Shown: one piece after another, positions 46,601 through 59,987 of the stretch
How the letters are laid out: each line of letters starts with the position of its first letter
Position numbering within the stretch: position 1 is the stretch's first letter
Origin: Fasciola hepatica
Taxonomy: Eukaryota > Platyhelminthes > Trematoda > Plagiorchiida > Fasciolidae
DNA: 64,000 bases
Assembly (NCBI GenBank): GCA_948099385.1
Contig: CANUEZ040000113.1
Coordinates: 8,506,501 to 8,570,500, forward strand
Reading direction: 5' to 3'
The notes under the pieces: model-generated
What the model was told of the DNA's origin: nothing
Database searches by the model: none
The model's input: the letters and a program-made list of their open reading frames with translations, nothing else
Position numbers and translations under genes: made by a program

Positions 46601-49600
46601 ATCCTCGAAGCTGACTCGTTTAAAAAATAACAAGATGCAGGTTTCTCAAGTCAGTCATTATTACGAAACAGCTTACTTGGATAATAAAGGTCACAGATGT
46701 ATACAGAAGGTGAAAAGTCATCCATCAATACGATACAATTTATCTCATCCCATTTTAGTGGTCAGTTTGGGTAGTGTTACCAAAGCTAAAAATGGCTTAC
46801 CATTCCTGTGACAGTTCGTGAGCTGCGAACTAATAGTTGCAGTGCAAAAACGAATAAAGGTGTGCACCTTCGTTAGAACTCAGCTTCACACTTTGCAATT
46901 ATCTGGTTACTGGTACGAAATATCCCAACGTTTTCGTATCCCTGGACAATCACAAAAAACTATCTCAAGCAAACCCAGGTGGGTTTTCAGACTGAATTTG
47001 AAAGAATGTGTGAGAACAGTTTGACTGTTTACGTAGCATTTGTTTGCAGAGGACAAAACGTATTGTGTAAAGTAACAAAAGGCAAAAAACGTTATTTTTC
47101 GTGATGCATGTTACGTGTCATTCCACTGGCAAGTTCCTTGTTTTTCCAGTTATAGCTGCGGAACTTATTGAAACAAATTTGGCACATTTACGTACAACTC
47201 GCATACTTGAACTAAGCATATATAAAAAACACTCGCACTTTCCTGGCTGGCATTCACTTCCGTTGTTCTTATCACGTGATATATTTATGGCAGTGTTCTT
47301 ATTGTAGAATATTTAAGACGTAATATTTTGCCACTTTCTACAAGACATTGAATAATTGCCTTTTGTCTGTGTGGATGTTTAACAGTGAAGCAAAATTACT
47401 CATAAAATATGATTTTTATTTGAGTCTCCCAGCTTACTCATGAGCACATTAGAAGAACCAATCCACGAAACCCAAAACTTGCATTGGAACATTCCGTACT
47501 AGCTGAGGACCAAGATGTTGACACCAATAAATGTGCGCATTCATGTGCAAACTGACCCGGTTCCCCTTGTTTACGATAGAGTGCTTGTTGTCACCCAATG
47601 TGTTCTATAATTTTGTTATATTTGGCGAAACAGCTGCGTATAAATTGCTAGGCTTTGAATTTGTAGGTGAATAGAGGCATCTTGTTCTATTACCTGAACC
47701 CCAGATGATTTACTCCACTGAGAGTGACTGCGCTTTTAGTTACCATTGCATTTACCGGGTAATCGTGCAAAGGATAATTTCTGGTGCAATCTCTGCCGGT
47801 ATTTCAACGGAGTGCGTTTATCCAGTTTACTCCAACGACTATGTTCATACGGCAGAAGTCCGCCTTCAATATACGAGCTGATGTCAATCATATCGTCATA
47901 ACGTCTCCAACCGAATTATGCTGCTCTGTTGTGAGGAAACAGGGCACTGAGTCACTTTGAATCTGAGAACAAGGAAGTCGAAAATCTTCTGTAGTTTTTC
48001 ATATTCCATTTCGAACATAAATGGAACGGACGTGATAAGATGGTGCATTTCATTGCCTAATAGTGTAAGGGTAATCGCTGACGCATCGATAGACGGTATA
48101 GTTTCGTTTACCGACAGCACGTATTTGTCCGTCCAAAACCGGTGGCAAACCTCAGGCCAGCGAAGCTGGTCGGTCGTTCCGTCAGTTCGTGACAAAAAGG
48201 AGAGAAACCATTCAATCAGCCGTGAACAGCCGCCCATGCCGAACCGAGCAGAGTCAACCAATCAGCAGCCGAACGTAGTCCTAACGGAGCGCAGAGGACT
48301 CAGTCAATCAGTGGCCAAGAAATGATTTATTAGAACGCAACGGAAAGCAACCAGTCTGCAGCCAGCAATTGTCTAAACCGATTGCAAAGGAATCAGTCAC
48401 TCGGAGACTTAAAATGCATAGCCTTCCACATGATCCGGTTCAGGGAAGAACTCTGTACCAGTCAGCTTCGTACCATAACGTTGATTTCAATTACCAGGTG
48501 TTCTATAAAAGTGGTTTGCTTTTGCACAATAAACGAGATGGTTCGAAGGCAGAGGAGTTTCCTCAGTAGAGCTAAAGGGACAGAACAAAACAGATGGGTC
48601 TCTTTTACCACCAGATTAACTACATTATTATAAAGCCCGTACCTGGATTGCAACAAAAGTCATAAAGTCGGTTGGGTGCTTATAACAGTCTTTGTTCATC
48701 TACTTTTGTTACTTGTCTTATCTATGACAGCCTAACCACATGAACACATATTCGACTGCTACCTGAAAACTCTAGAACTAGTCCGTTCAGATTGGAGATT
48801 AGATCAACCAGGACGAATTAGTACCGCGCGAAGATATAATACACGGGTTGGTTAGGAAATACCAATCGTCTCGGAATCGGTAAGCTTTCCCAGTTAAGCT
48901 TGGCTTCACTTTTATTTGGCTAAACTGTCAGAATAGTGGAGAGGGAGTATTGGATTGGGTTTCATTGAACCACTCTATTGTTTGACACAATCTCAAATCC
49001 GCGAAACCCTTTGAGCGCTAAACAGTCCTAACTGAATCAGTTTGCAGTAAAAGATCGGATCACGGAAGAAACTATTGAGTCAGATAAAACTTCATCATTC
49101 GCCGATATATGGAGAGCTTTTCCCGATATCCACGGACAATAGAGTAAAGTCAAGAACGGAACAATAACCCGGCGTTTCTTCTATCAAGAAATAGTGGGTG
49201 AAAATTTTTGAGGAGTAGGTACCTGTGAGTTCACAAGAAGTACCTATCATTCCGTCGTATTATGAAACGCGCAATTTACATTGATGATTTGGAACTACTT
49301 GCGTGTATGAAAAGGTGGTATTGCGCTACATATCAAACAGCCTTAGGCAAAAGTAGTCCTGATACATCCGGTATATATGCGAATTATGATGATCAAAGGC
49401 CACCCACTTTTGATTATAGGGAACTCTGATAGATAGCAGAATATACTCTCTTTGTGTAACCAGTGACATTCAACAACTAGAGTCAACAGACTATGATGTG
49501 TACATAGTAAGTCGCGGTGGGCGTTGAAAGGCGTTCCGGTCTAAATAGCTCAGTAATATTTTACTTAAACACGTATTGACGATGTCCTAAATATTGAAAT

Positions 49601-52558
49601 GGGTTAAGATTAGGATATGATGAACAGTCATATAATGAAATTCTGAATAATTAGACAGACCATCAGTGAGTCATGTTCAGTTATCACTATTTTCCACCTC
49701 ACCTATCACATAGGCTAACTTGGTGCATGTAAAAATTCTGCTGGTCATCGTCACTCCTCATGCCATAGCATTGAGTAAGATTTGATCCTCGCGAAATGTT
49801 TTACCAGTCTGTCGAAAATGCAAAAAAGAATAAATATGATTGACCAATATATATTTGAGTAGTCTGCCAAGAAGACAAAGTTACTCATTGGAGTGATTTC
49901 AAATATTCTTTTTTGTCCCTTCGGCAGAAACCAGTTGTTTTCAGTTCAGCTGCTCTAAAACACGCTTATTCCAAAATTATAATGTGACGATTAAGAGCGA
50001 GAATATTCAGTTGTGTTCTTATGGGCATTCTTTGCACACATATGGGTATAAAGCATAGCTACTGTAAGTTGATTATACTAGAAGGTTGAAGCTGCTCAAC
50101 GAATGGAGTGGTGCCGAAGTCTTCGCACAAATCTGCAGGACGGATATCAAACGACGAAATAAGGTAGCACTCCGGTGGTATTGACCAACTGTCCGTTCTG
50201 CAGAGGTTAAGCCACATTCACCGGCGACTCAACACGGAACTGTCCACATAAACGATCTGTCTGGCGCCTTGTCCAGGATAGTGCTGTCAACTTGAATATC
50301 ATGTGATAACACTGTTGAATATCGTTGGAAAAGACTTGTGTCGCCTAGAACTGCACAGGATTTTAGGTCTACGGGACTGGAAGAAAAATACAGTCATAGC
50401 TTGCCCTGAGCTCAGATCCAACAACTGCGCATGGCTGGTGATGTTTCGCGATATCCATGGTATTGACTTTTCCTCTGCCAGGAAATCGTCATGTATGAAA
50501 CTCACCCCTCGAGAAAATATCATCGAACTTCCTCTTTACGAATTTATTTTAGGAAAAAATATAAAGAAGAGTTTTAGGAACACTCTCAAGATGAAACTGA
50601 TAAGGCCGTAGATACACAGACAAAATTCAACATGAGGCATCTTTCACAGATGTTGGTTTATCAACTCAAACTCGATAAAACTGACATATGTCAGATGTAT
50701 TTAACAGATGCCGTGTGTCACCCGTGGAACAACTTTATTTTACATATGTTTGCACGGGTGATTGACAGAGGCACGAAAAAAGAAAGAAGCAAATGGTGAG
50801 GATTCTTTTGACTAAAGTTGACATATCGGTCGCGATTATTCGTTCAAATTTGTCAGATTTATCAGCACTGCTCAAAGTCGATTTGAAATACCTAATGTAA
50901 TCCTTCTGTTTCTATTCACGTGAAAAGAGTTTTCCATTTTTCAGTCTCTTTCCTTCCTCGTTTTAAAATTATTATACTACAATATTTTTGAAAACATGGA
51001 GTTGTCACGTACATTTTACAAACGGTGGGATATGATCGACGGAGGTGGTATGATTCGAACGCAGGATAGAATGGTATGAAGTCCTCCAAGATGACTGTTT
51101 GACTACCTCTTTCACAAATATCTGAACAGCGAATGATAAATTGTTTATATATATATAAACCTGAAAAGCACAAAAATATTACGGTAACGTTCAAGTGGTT
51201 GAGAAAAGCTTCAAGGATAATGTAATGTGCGATTCTAAATAAAGATGCTGAGTTCCGAAGAACAGATTCTGAGCTGAATCAGTTAACTTTACAGTGCACT
51301 TGCCTGAAGGAGGAAAGATCACTTTCGAGTATCTCAAACGAATGGTGATTTCTCAAAGAAATATTCCTCGGTCTTTGCACGCTTTTTCATTGCCTTCACA
51401 AGATCAGTTCACAGTGATCCAGAATTTTCAGTCATGGTCAATTACTCCCCCCTCGGAAAATCGATGGATTCAGGGAAAGACCAGTTTACATCGGTTAGAG
51501 AAGCACTGTAGACCTAGTTTGTACGACTTCCTATAAATCACCCTGTTTGTCAAGTACATTCGGTCCCAAACTGGGAATAGACCCAGGGCTACATGATTTT
51601 GAATCATGCATTTCGGTAAAACCTTTCAGAATGACTCTCGTTGGGTTCTTCTGCGCTCTTCCATCCATGGTCTTGAACAAAAAATGAAAATAACGACAAC
51701 TGGTCGACTCGTATCACGGCCGTCTTTTCTCTGAAAGCTCAAACGGAGGGGAGATATACATGGTCAGTTTAACAGTGGTTAACCCAGCAGTTTCTGGGAA
51801 TATCGAATAATGATGTGTTCGGGATTGACGTATTTGTGATGCCAGTAGCTCCTGACATGAAGAAAACAGCCTTGGGCCGTGTTCGTGGTTTCATTGTTTT
51901 GTCTAGTGTTATACTACTTAATGAACTAATTCATGAGCCCATTTTTTACTCACATTTGGTACATTTTTGTGGAATGTTTTTGATTAATGCTTGATGAGAT
52001 ACACTCCTGTATACCCCATGATTTGTCGAATGCGTCCAGTAGAAATGCATTCTTGTTGTGACGGATAAGTGCCAAATGGTGTATTTTTATTCAAAAACTA
52101 ATAAACTTACATGTACTGATCCTACAGGCTGGAATGAGGCATCTAAGTGGCTGCCTTTACGTTCATCTTCACCGTGGGTGCGATGTGGTGTGTTGATCAG
52201 GGCTAAATTCACCCCGATTTGGCCATTGATAACTGGTTACAAAGGGTTACTCTTTCGTCTCGTATGGAGAACTTCCATAACCTACCGAAGAATTCGACGA
52301 TGCCGCTTTAACGAACAATACAAATTTTACTATAACATCACATGGCACAACGAATAACTGGATACACGCCACATTGAATGGGTTAGCTGGATGGATTCAA
52401 CTGCCACTAGTCAACAATTTACTGGAGAAAAGTGGGTGGTTCTATCTGTTTTCTCTAATAATCGGCCACCTGTGGTTGTTTTTGGAATTTCACTTGAAAC
52501 TTACTGTCCTACATGCAGGCATGCTTGATTGGGCCTCATTGCAAAATATTCTGCATAA

Positions 52559-52596
<38 letters not shown>

Positions 52597-53130
52597 GTAT
52601 AAATTTTTGATTTATTTCGTGTGCATTGTTACTTCTGTGTATTATATTAATTTGATAAAGGTTGGCTCTCATTTAGGTTGATTTCATGCAACGCTTGACT
52701 GTGTGCAGCCTTGGCTGATGAGATAAAATATTTTGAGCAGTGAAACTTAAAACTACCAAGGTATCGAAATAAAATAAAATTTTAGTAACCAGGATCAACG
52801 TTATCATCGTGAATTATTTTCAAAAAGATTTCACAACTTAGGAATTCAACAGATTTAGCTGATTGAGCCTGATGCGGGATAGAGCAAGCAGATCATCCAT
52901 AGTTGGGAGATTTCACGTTACGTGTGATTCCGAAATGCCTTAAACTCATTGTGACAGGGAAATTCCAGTTCATATCAATAAAAGTCTTGGTGTCACTCGG
53001 AGAACCCGTGTCCGTCTTTAAAATCCAGTTCTATTGATCATCCTCCAATGGTCCAATTTTAGACGTAGTCGAAATTATGTTCCTGTTCTGAATAGGGCAT
53101 TAGGCGGGGCTAAACACACGCTGGCTATTG
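43700..53130. other. No gene recognised in 9.4 kb
   Basis: This is the longest featureless part of the window. Frames at 46111-46572 minus (153 codons), 46253-46531 plus (overlapping it), 47896-48261 minus, 47957-48325 plus and 50303-50611 plus were read and not recognised. They overlap each other on opposite strands, which argues for chance. A patch at 48100-48420 is richer in G and C. One AT microsatellite is listed separately. Confidence 0.5.
52560..52595. repeat. AT microsatellite (about 36 nt)
   Basis: An uninterrupted alternating tract ending in A-C-G-T-A-T-A, in otherwise unremarkable sequence. Confidence 0.95.
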
Positions 53131-53139
53131 GTGTCAGAA

Positions 53140-53612
53140 ATGGAGCACGCTCTGCAGCATGTCATAGACGATGATTTCACAACCCGCATTGTGCCTCACT
53201 CATGCGCCTGAATGAGTAAATAACCATGAACAAGGGTAATTTGTCCATGTTCCATATCACTTTCAAGAGGTGACGTTTTTATGAACACTATTCGTGCAGC
53301 ATTCAAGGTAGCCTTCACAGCACCACTTAAACGCCCTCAGATGATGTCTGACAAGATGTAACCCTTGAAGGGAAGGCTGATCAATATACTTTTCCTATCA
53401 GCTATGACTGACGATGGTTTCCGGTCCTGGCCCACTATCTTATATTGGATGGACTTGTTGGGATATACTTCGTTCCAGAAACTTTTGGTGAGTAAACTGA
53501 GTTCTCTTGCTTCCCTCTCGATACTTAATGATTCGTTGAGTTTCCTTTCCGTCAAATCAGTAAAGAAATTTGGAAGTTTGTTTGCCTCTTCCTGTATATG
53601 CTATATCGGATG
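53140..53612 (-). pseudogene. Penelope-like RT thumb and linker (inverted fragment)
   Basis: The minus frame 53337-53555 ends in an R-K-S-I-L-I-S-L-P-F-K-G segment, which matches the conserved linker after the PLE thumb. It is preceded by thumb-like sequence (V-Y-P-N-K-S-I). After a stop at 53337 the similarity continues with an A-A-R-I-V-F segment to about 53240. No GIY-YIG pair was seen further left, so the fragment ends in the linker. Confidence 0.65.
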
Positions 53613-53624
53613 AAGCCATTCTAA

Positions 53625-53845
53625 TCGCAGTTTAGGTGCATCTGGGCATATGGTCGACGCCAGTGATCGACTAGATCCCAATCAAGCATTTTCGATACAT
53701 TACAGGATTCCCCGGAACACATCGAAGCAGGTCTGAATACACATGTTACCCGTGGCCAAAGCCACCGTATAAGGACAGACCTCTGTGCACAAAAACGTTT
53801 AGTATACACTATCCATCTCCCATGGCCTCCGATCGCAGTGGTACA
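53625..53845 (+). pseudogene. Penelope-like C-terminal tail
   Basis: The plus strand holds a G-H-M-V-D segment, then A-F-S-I-H-Y-R-I, a damaged L-A-T-A-E-like stretch, and in a shifted frame D-L-C-A-Q-K-R followed by L-P-W-P-P. The order and spacing match the tail at 18720-18942, with one stop and one frame change. Minus frame 53621-53860 is its shadow. Confidence 0.7.
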
Positions 53846-53959
53846 CATGGAAACATACACATAACATACAACATTTTGTCAGTTCCGTGAAAATCAACTG
53901 AACTCCGGGTCGTAACTACTCGACCACAGTTTTCAGTAGAATGGTTTCACAACCGTGCC

Positions 53960-56900
53960 TACTTTACCCCTCATCGTATCATTTTCACAAGCACACACGT
54001 ACATAGATTATATATGTTGTTAACAAATTATCGTCCTCATGGGTTTCAACTTCTTATGAACCGTAACGACAAGCTTTTGAATTCTGCAAACCGACTGCTC
54101 GCTTGAAGGTTTATTCTCGCGGTGATCAAAGGCATTTTCCGAGAATATATAAAAAGCTTAGGAAGCTTGTAATCAAACTGGCATGCCGTTTACATCAATC
54201 CAAATGAACCTCGTTATGTTTTTGCTCAGAGGCTCATGTTCCGTCATGACTGTGGTCTACTAGCTGTGACAAAAATATTGATTTGTCTGACTATGAGAAC
54301 GAGAAAATATTTTGAAGCAGATCACAAATGTTTAATCCCGGAGCCCCGTCACCAAATGTTTGCTACGATAGATGTGCAACGGCATCTTTTTCCCTTCTTG
54401 CTGTTGTGTTCGTGAACTAAGCTTGTAAATATTAGATTTTAGGCAAAAATATACTTGAATTCGGAATGCTTCTAGAATATGCGCACTGCAGGAGGAGACA
54501 GAATTTTTCGGGATCCAAATGAACAGATTCCGTGAAAAATGCACGAATAACGTTTTCATTTTTCTCGGTTTTTCTCGGTACCAACACGAAAATCAAAATT
54601 TGCTGAAAAAGTTGACCTGGATAGTTCGTCATACGCTTTCTCTCCTGTAAAAATGCATCATACGCGGTTGAATTGAACTACAAATCAATGATCTAAGAAT
54701 GTTTGGTAGCAATTTCAATGAAAGTATTTTGCTTTCTATCACTGTTACGCCAAGTGTGAAACGCAACGTAGCGAATAGACTGTACCAGGGATGATATTTA
54801 CCGGAGGTCTGTAATCAAACCCATGATGCCAAAATGATCGATCTACATATAACTGTCTTCAGTGCTGTGGTAAGCTGAGACTCTGTATTTCATGTATAGC
54901 AGATGAATTATTCAATGGAATGTAGAGCCGATTTTGAAGTAAATACAAGTAGTTTTTAGAATATCCAGATGATTTCGGTCTCATCACTGTCTAGCGCTGC
55001 CCTTGATCTGTGCATACATTCTTGTTGACGAAAGACGAATATACTTGTATTTTCACACTTCGAACTACCATTCAAAGTGACATTTGTTGCTGTCCGAAGC
55101 AGAGTGGAAAAGACGAAGTCGACTGGCAATCTCAGTTTATTAGCACCTCTCCTGAAATACAACTTGCGTTCTAAAAAGTCCCTGAGAGACAACTTGGTCA
55201 CTCACTACTAGCTCGGTCAACATCACTTTCGCTTGTGCTTGAAACCAACCCCAGAACCTGCATGACAGGAGAAGCGATAGTGTTATATTCGAAAAGTGGT
55301 TGGACATAAATCGTAAAGATCCTTACTTTGCTCTCCCTTAACTTAAAATTGCGTGAGTAAGATCAGTTCATTTGCCTAGCCTTAGCAACCTGAACCATTT
55401 GATCTGCGACGTGATTTGAGGTACTGGAACATTGGATTGCTCACTACCCGAATTCTTCTTGAACTTTTGGATTGATTAGATTTCAAAATAATTATTACCA
55501 TTCGGGAAACTACCACATTGTACAGTACTGTTTTTTTCATTTTTCAATTTGCGGTATTTGTAGGTTACATATATCAGACTGCAACAGATTCAGTAAGTGA
55601 TGCAATTTACAAGGCTTTGCAAGTGCCCACGTAAAAACTATGTATTCATAAATCACGCCGAATTAACTTGAAAGTCGTTATGGCATCAAAAATCATTTAT
55701 CAGGGCCTCAGTGATGTAAAAAACGGCGACTACATCATATTTGGCAATAGCACACAATTTGTTATGACGCAATTCGTACACTAGATTCCGCCGATTGAGT
55801 TGAAAACCTTCACAAGAGTTATTGTAGTCATTGAACTACCCACTGAAAATCTCTCTCCGGTTATAAATTAAATCGACAACGAATTGAAAATGGTCGTTTG
55901 TTCCGTAAATGTCAGTGAATCAAAGATTTCTGCTGCTTTCAGACTTTTTCATTACGGAGTAGGTTTGTCGAGCTCCTCAGTTAAATAAGAAACAGGGACA
56001 GCAATGCAATGCGGTAGGGTTTGATAACTCCGTCGAAATGAATATCTGTCTAACGGGGTTTACGTGTTTCATTGGTTAGTTGTTCTATCAGGAAGGTTGT
56101 TGCTATTTCGTTTTGCGATGTGTGCTAGTTGTGTGCTATCAATCAACTATCGTGGAATGTTCCAAAATTCTCGAACCGCATCATCTAACCGAAATCACCA
56201 TCATAATTAGGCTGCAATTGATCAAGGTAGTGTTTTGTATCAGTAATAAAGGCAATTATGTTGCAATAATAAGTAAACTGGAATGCTGTGTTAAAGGCTG
56301 AACAGCTTTCGAATCATACTTTACGCTAGCTTTGGCGAAGAAACATGCTTTTCGGCAAAGTCAAAGGACAGCGAATGTGTATAAAAGGATATCCTCCATG
56401 CTTTTTCCACACGCTCAAATGATGTGCACTAGAACATTTCAATAAATGTCACGTTTACTGAGTCAAACGAAGGAGTACTTTCGAAATGAATCAGCAACTT
56501 GTCTGGAAACTACACCAAGCAGATTTATAAATTTAGCAGTAACCTGGAAGGAGTCGACGAGTCAGCGGTCCGTAGTTAGTACAGAAATGCCGCATATCGA
56601 GTTTCTTATTCAGTTTAATGTGTGACTATTTTGATAAGTAATGCCCGAAACGCACTTCTCTAACCCCTCTGTCATACACTAAAATGGTACGACAGTAATG
56701 TTTGCACCACTGAAATTCATATCGTACCAGATAATGCCTTTGAAAACCATAGCATTTGAAGAAGGAATATTTCGTTTGCAAAAACCAACTGTACCATTTT
56801 GGTGTCCAAAAGGCTGATACCGGGTAGCGTGTGAGAATTTATAATGAAGATTGAGTAGTTAATTACCCAAGGTGCTTTATCCCTGCGTAACTCTGATATA

Positions 56901-58270
56901 CCGTGCAATTAGCGGCTCGCTCCAAAAGTCTCGTATATTGCTAGTAACCGAAGATGTCAATATTGCAGAAGCAATCGGATTATGCGAAAGTTATCATTTT
57001 TATCTCCCTGAACTGAAAAATGGAAAAATGTCAATAAAGTGAGCATACATTGAACCACTGCTACAAGAGTTCGGTCACCTCAAATGATGTTATTGTTTTT
57101 ACTCAAAAGTATCACGAAGAAATTGAGTTCTTTTGCTCTGAACGTTATAAAAGTTTCAAAGGACACTGGTTTCTTTTCGCATTTTATATTATTGATCATT
57201 TGCTTGAAGATGGATGGAAACTTTTTGCTGGTGGACCGAATCCTTGCTTCTGAAACATATCATGGACCTCCTCTCGTCAGCCTAATTTCGACAGTAAGGA
57301 AATATATCAGATTACCAATTTTAAGCATTATATTAAATTATTCAAGCCTTCAGGATTTCCTAAGGAATTAGATACCTGGGAATAATTATGACCTATTCAA
57401 ATGTTATCTAACAAAAATTCGATTCGTTTCAAAGTCAAGATATTATATTGATACATAGCCCCAGTTATTGTTCCAAGGGACGGTAGCTAATTAGTATACC
57501 TTTTCAAATGAGAACTTTCAACTTAGTATCAGTGAAATAGGACTTTACGTTTCAAATTTGGCTAAATTAACAGATTTTAAACAACAGACGACTTTCTGGT
57601 TGATAATTTGATTCAGAACGTGTATGAAGCTCAAATTCGAAGAATACGTCATTTAGTGACTGCAGAGTGCGTATTAACTTTACGCTATTTAACTCTGCCT
57701 CAGTCCGAATAGCGTAGAAGCTGTATTTTTTCTTGCCTCTTCCAATTCGGATGGATAGGTTCGTTTCTGATGCAAAATGATCCAGAGTCAGCCGTGAGTA
57801 CACGGGAGTAAGAACCAATCGTGTCCATTTGACGGCCGGTAGTCAAGCGATCATCAAGGTGGTATTTGTCCGGATTTGAATACTGCATCTGTCGCTTGTC
57901 ACTTCTCAGTTGACAGCCTTGAGTTCATGGCGACTATTGCCTTGAATTATTGTACAACCACTAATTATTAAACCAAAATCAAGACAAAAGCTGAGATAAA
58001 ATAGAGTGTAAAACTTCGGGGATTTTGATAAACGCATTTGAATTGACGTCACAGTGATATTTTCACAACAGATTTACTGAGTCTGCGATCTCTCTGGTGG
58101 AATTCGCCCTGTTTAAATACAACACGTACCATGAAGAAGAGCAACACCACTATGCTGCGCGTTCCATTCTCATTCAACTTGGATTCTTGCACGGTTAGGG
58201 AGTAAACACTTGGATTCAACTAGCAACACACTTTCAAAACAAACAATAAGAGAATGTTGACAGACATTCG
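53960..58270. other. No gene recognised
   Basis: Short frames only, including 54956-55201 minus, 57084-57371 plus and 57567-57818 minus, none with a recognisable domain. No repeat links to the rest of the window were noticed. Confidence 0.55.
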
Positions 58271-58273
58271 TGA

Positions 58274-58790
58274 ATGATAACAGTTGTCTTTGGTTCCAAA
58301 ACATGCCACGCATTCTACATCTATCACCTTTGTACTATGATGCACTCTCTCCTTCATGCTGATGCTCAGCTCAGAGGCGTTCCCATACCATCCACAGCAT
58401 TAAACTTGCCTACTGTCACTCTCACTTCGCAATCCGCCAACTACTCCTCAAACAAGACTTACTCTGAAGTGCTTTCGAAACCCGGCCCGGGGTTCAACTT
58501 TTTTCTAATTGTCAGCATGAAGCAAAGCATGCTGTTCTAAACCTGTCCATTTATGGGAACGTACGGCACTGGTACTACCATCGAACTGTTTAGAAGTCGT
58601 CATTGGACAGTGAACTCGTTATGCTACTCAGTTGTGGAATACATGTCTACAATCGTCTAAACAAAAAGGTGTCCATCACGAGCAATAGAGAGCCTCCAAA
58701 ATTACGTTGTCACCAAAATTTCTCCAGCGAAGACATACCCAGTTTGACTTCCATCAGAGCAAACCTCTGTAGGCTAAGCAGCTTATAGGA
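58274..58790 (+). pseudogene. Possible LINE ORF1 remnant
   Basis: The plus frames 58274-58540 and 58603-58788 read like the N-terminal protein of a CR1/jockey-type LINE. There is a Ser/Pro/Thr-rich stretch with a T-Y-S-E-V-L-S-K-P segment, then, after stops, a V-S-I-T-S-N-R-E-P-P-K-L-R segment and an F-S-S-E-D-I-x-S-L segment with R-A-N-L-x-R-L-S-S. This resembles the nucleic-acid-binding part of such proteins. No RT follows. The similarity is weak and from memory of the general pattern. Confidence 0.35.
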
Positions 58791-58799
58791 AATAGGATG

Positions 58800-59985
58800 A
58801 GGCTGGGAATGTTTCGTTCATGAAATATTTCGTGGATTACCTACTCCGATTAGTTCACGAACATCGAAGAAATAACTGCAATAATCCTGCTTGCAGATGT
58901 GTCTCAATCAGTCGTTGGTGCTTAATTTCCACAGGGGACTAATGGTGCATCACAAACATTAAATTTCTCTTATCGGGTGCTGCAAGTGGTATGCACTTAG
59001 TTTGGCACCTCCGGCCGCCGAATACTCAGGATCTACCTTATATTAAAGCACTGAAACACATTATTAAGGTAAAATATCTGTGGTTTACGATGATAATAAC
59101 CTTGCGAATTGTACACTGGTTTCCCATAGTGGGTGCTACTTTCTGACCTCCAGTACATTCCTCGGTACACCACATATGCGCGACACACACAGTTGTAGAA
59201 CTATTTTGTAGACGATACTCTTTCTTTCACCCAAGATTCCATCAACCACTCAATTCAACGGCATTGATCTGGTCAATAAAGTACCGAGGTTCGGGCGAAT
59301 GAAAATTAACTACTGATTAATCAATTATCACGCTCTCTGAAGCTATTTAATTTGCTCCTTTCTGACGGAGATGATTCCAAAGTATTGAACGTCAACACTG
59401 ATAACCCTGGAAAATTCTTCCTCGAACCACTATTGTAATGGTATTTCGCACTCAATCCGGGCATGCTTCTATCTATAATACTAGTATCCCACAAATATTT
59501 ACAACGGAATATGAATAGATGCCTGCATAGCTTGTCAACAGCCCTGAATTAGTTGGTACATGCTTTCCTGGGCCACGCAAATACCCACGGACAATGCATT
59601 CTCTCTCCCTGTGCATTGGGATATAGCTAGTCCAAAACCACTGATCGAAACGATACCGTTTCAACCTCACAGGATGATTATTTTTACTAGTTGACCAGTG
59701 GTGTTTCTATTGATAACAAATCCAAGAAAACAATCTGAATATGAGTTGGTAATTCACTGGATCTTTATGTTGACCATTCCATCCAAATGCATCACGGACA
59801 TGGGTACTGGTTTGTATTGTTCCACTAACTCTAGTGAGAGGATTATTCTGCCTTTCAACCATCTCCATTTATTGTTGAAGTATGTATTGTTTACATGGGA
59901 CATGTTCTCCCCATAACCGGAACTTTGTATAAAAGCCCATTTTCCTACAGACAGACTTATGCGGTATACTGCGCTGACCATATAG
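58800..59985. other. No gene recognised
   Basis: Short frames only. The right part may include the 3' untranslated end of the RTE element, whose coding similarity stops near 59988, but no tail repeat was identified. Confidence 0.5.
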
Positions 59986-59987
59986 AC

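Larger units (their letters stand above)
53140..53880 (+). mobile_element. Penelope-like element, second copy with inverted 5' part
   Basis: The left part (53140-53612) reads on the minus strand as the thumb and following linker of a PLE protein. The right part (53625-53880) reads on the plus strand as the C-terminal tail. As at 18.1-19.1 kb, the more 5' end of the inverted piece meets the sense tail in the middle, and the more 3' end of the inverted piece faces the left flank. The catalytic palm is absent. The 3' end of the element may extend to about 53950, but no sharp end was found. Confidence 0.7.

Noticed and set aside
51040..51080. Reverse-strand B-box-like G-T-T-C-G-A-A-T-C
   Set aside because: The T stem does not pair and no D arm or acceptor stem can be built around it.
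52710..52760. C-T-G-A-T-G-A-G followed by G-A-A-A-C, a hammerhead ribozyme core pattern
   Set aside because: The sequence between the two boxes cannot form a proper stem II next to them, and no matching cleavage-site strand was found. Other C-T-G-A-T-G-A words (18427, 31987, 63889) also fail.
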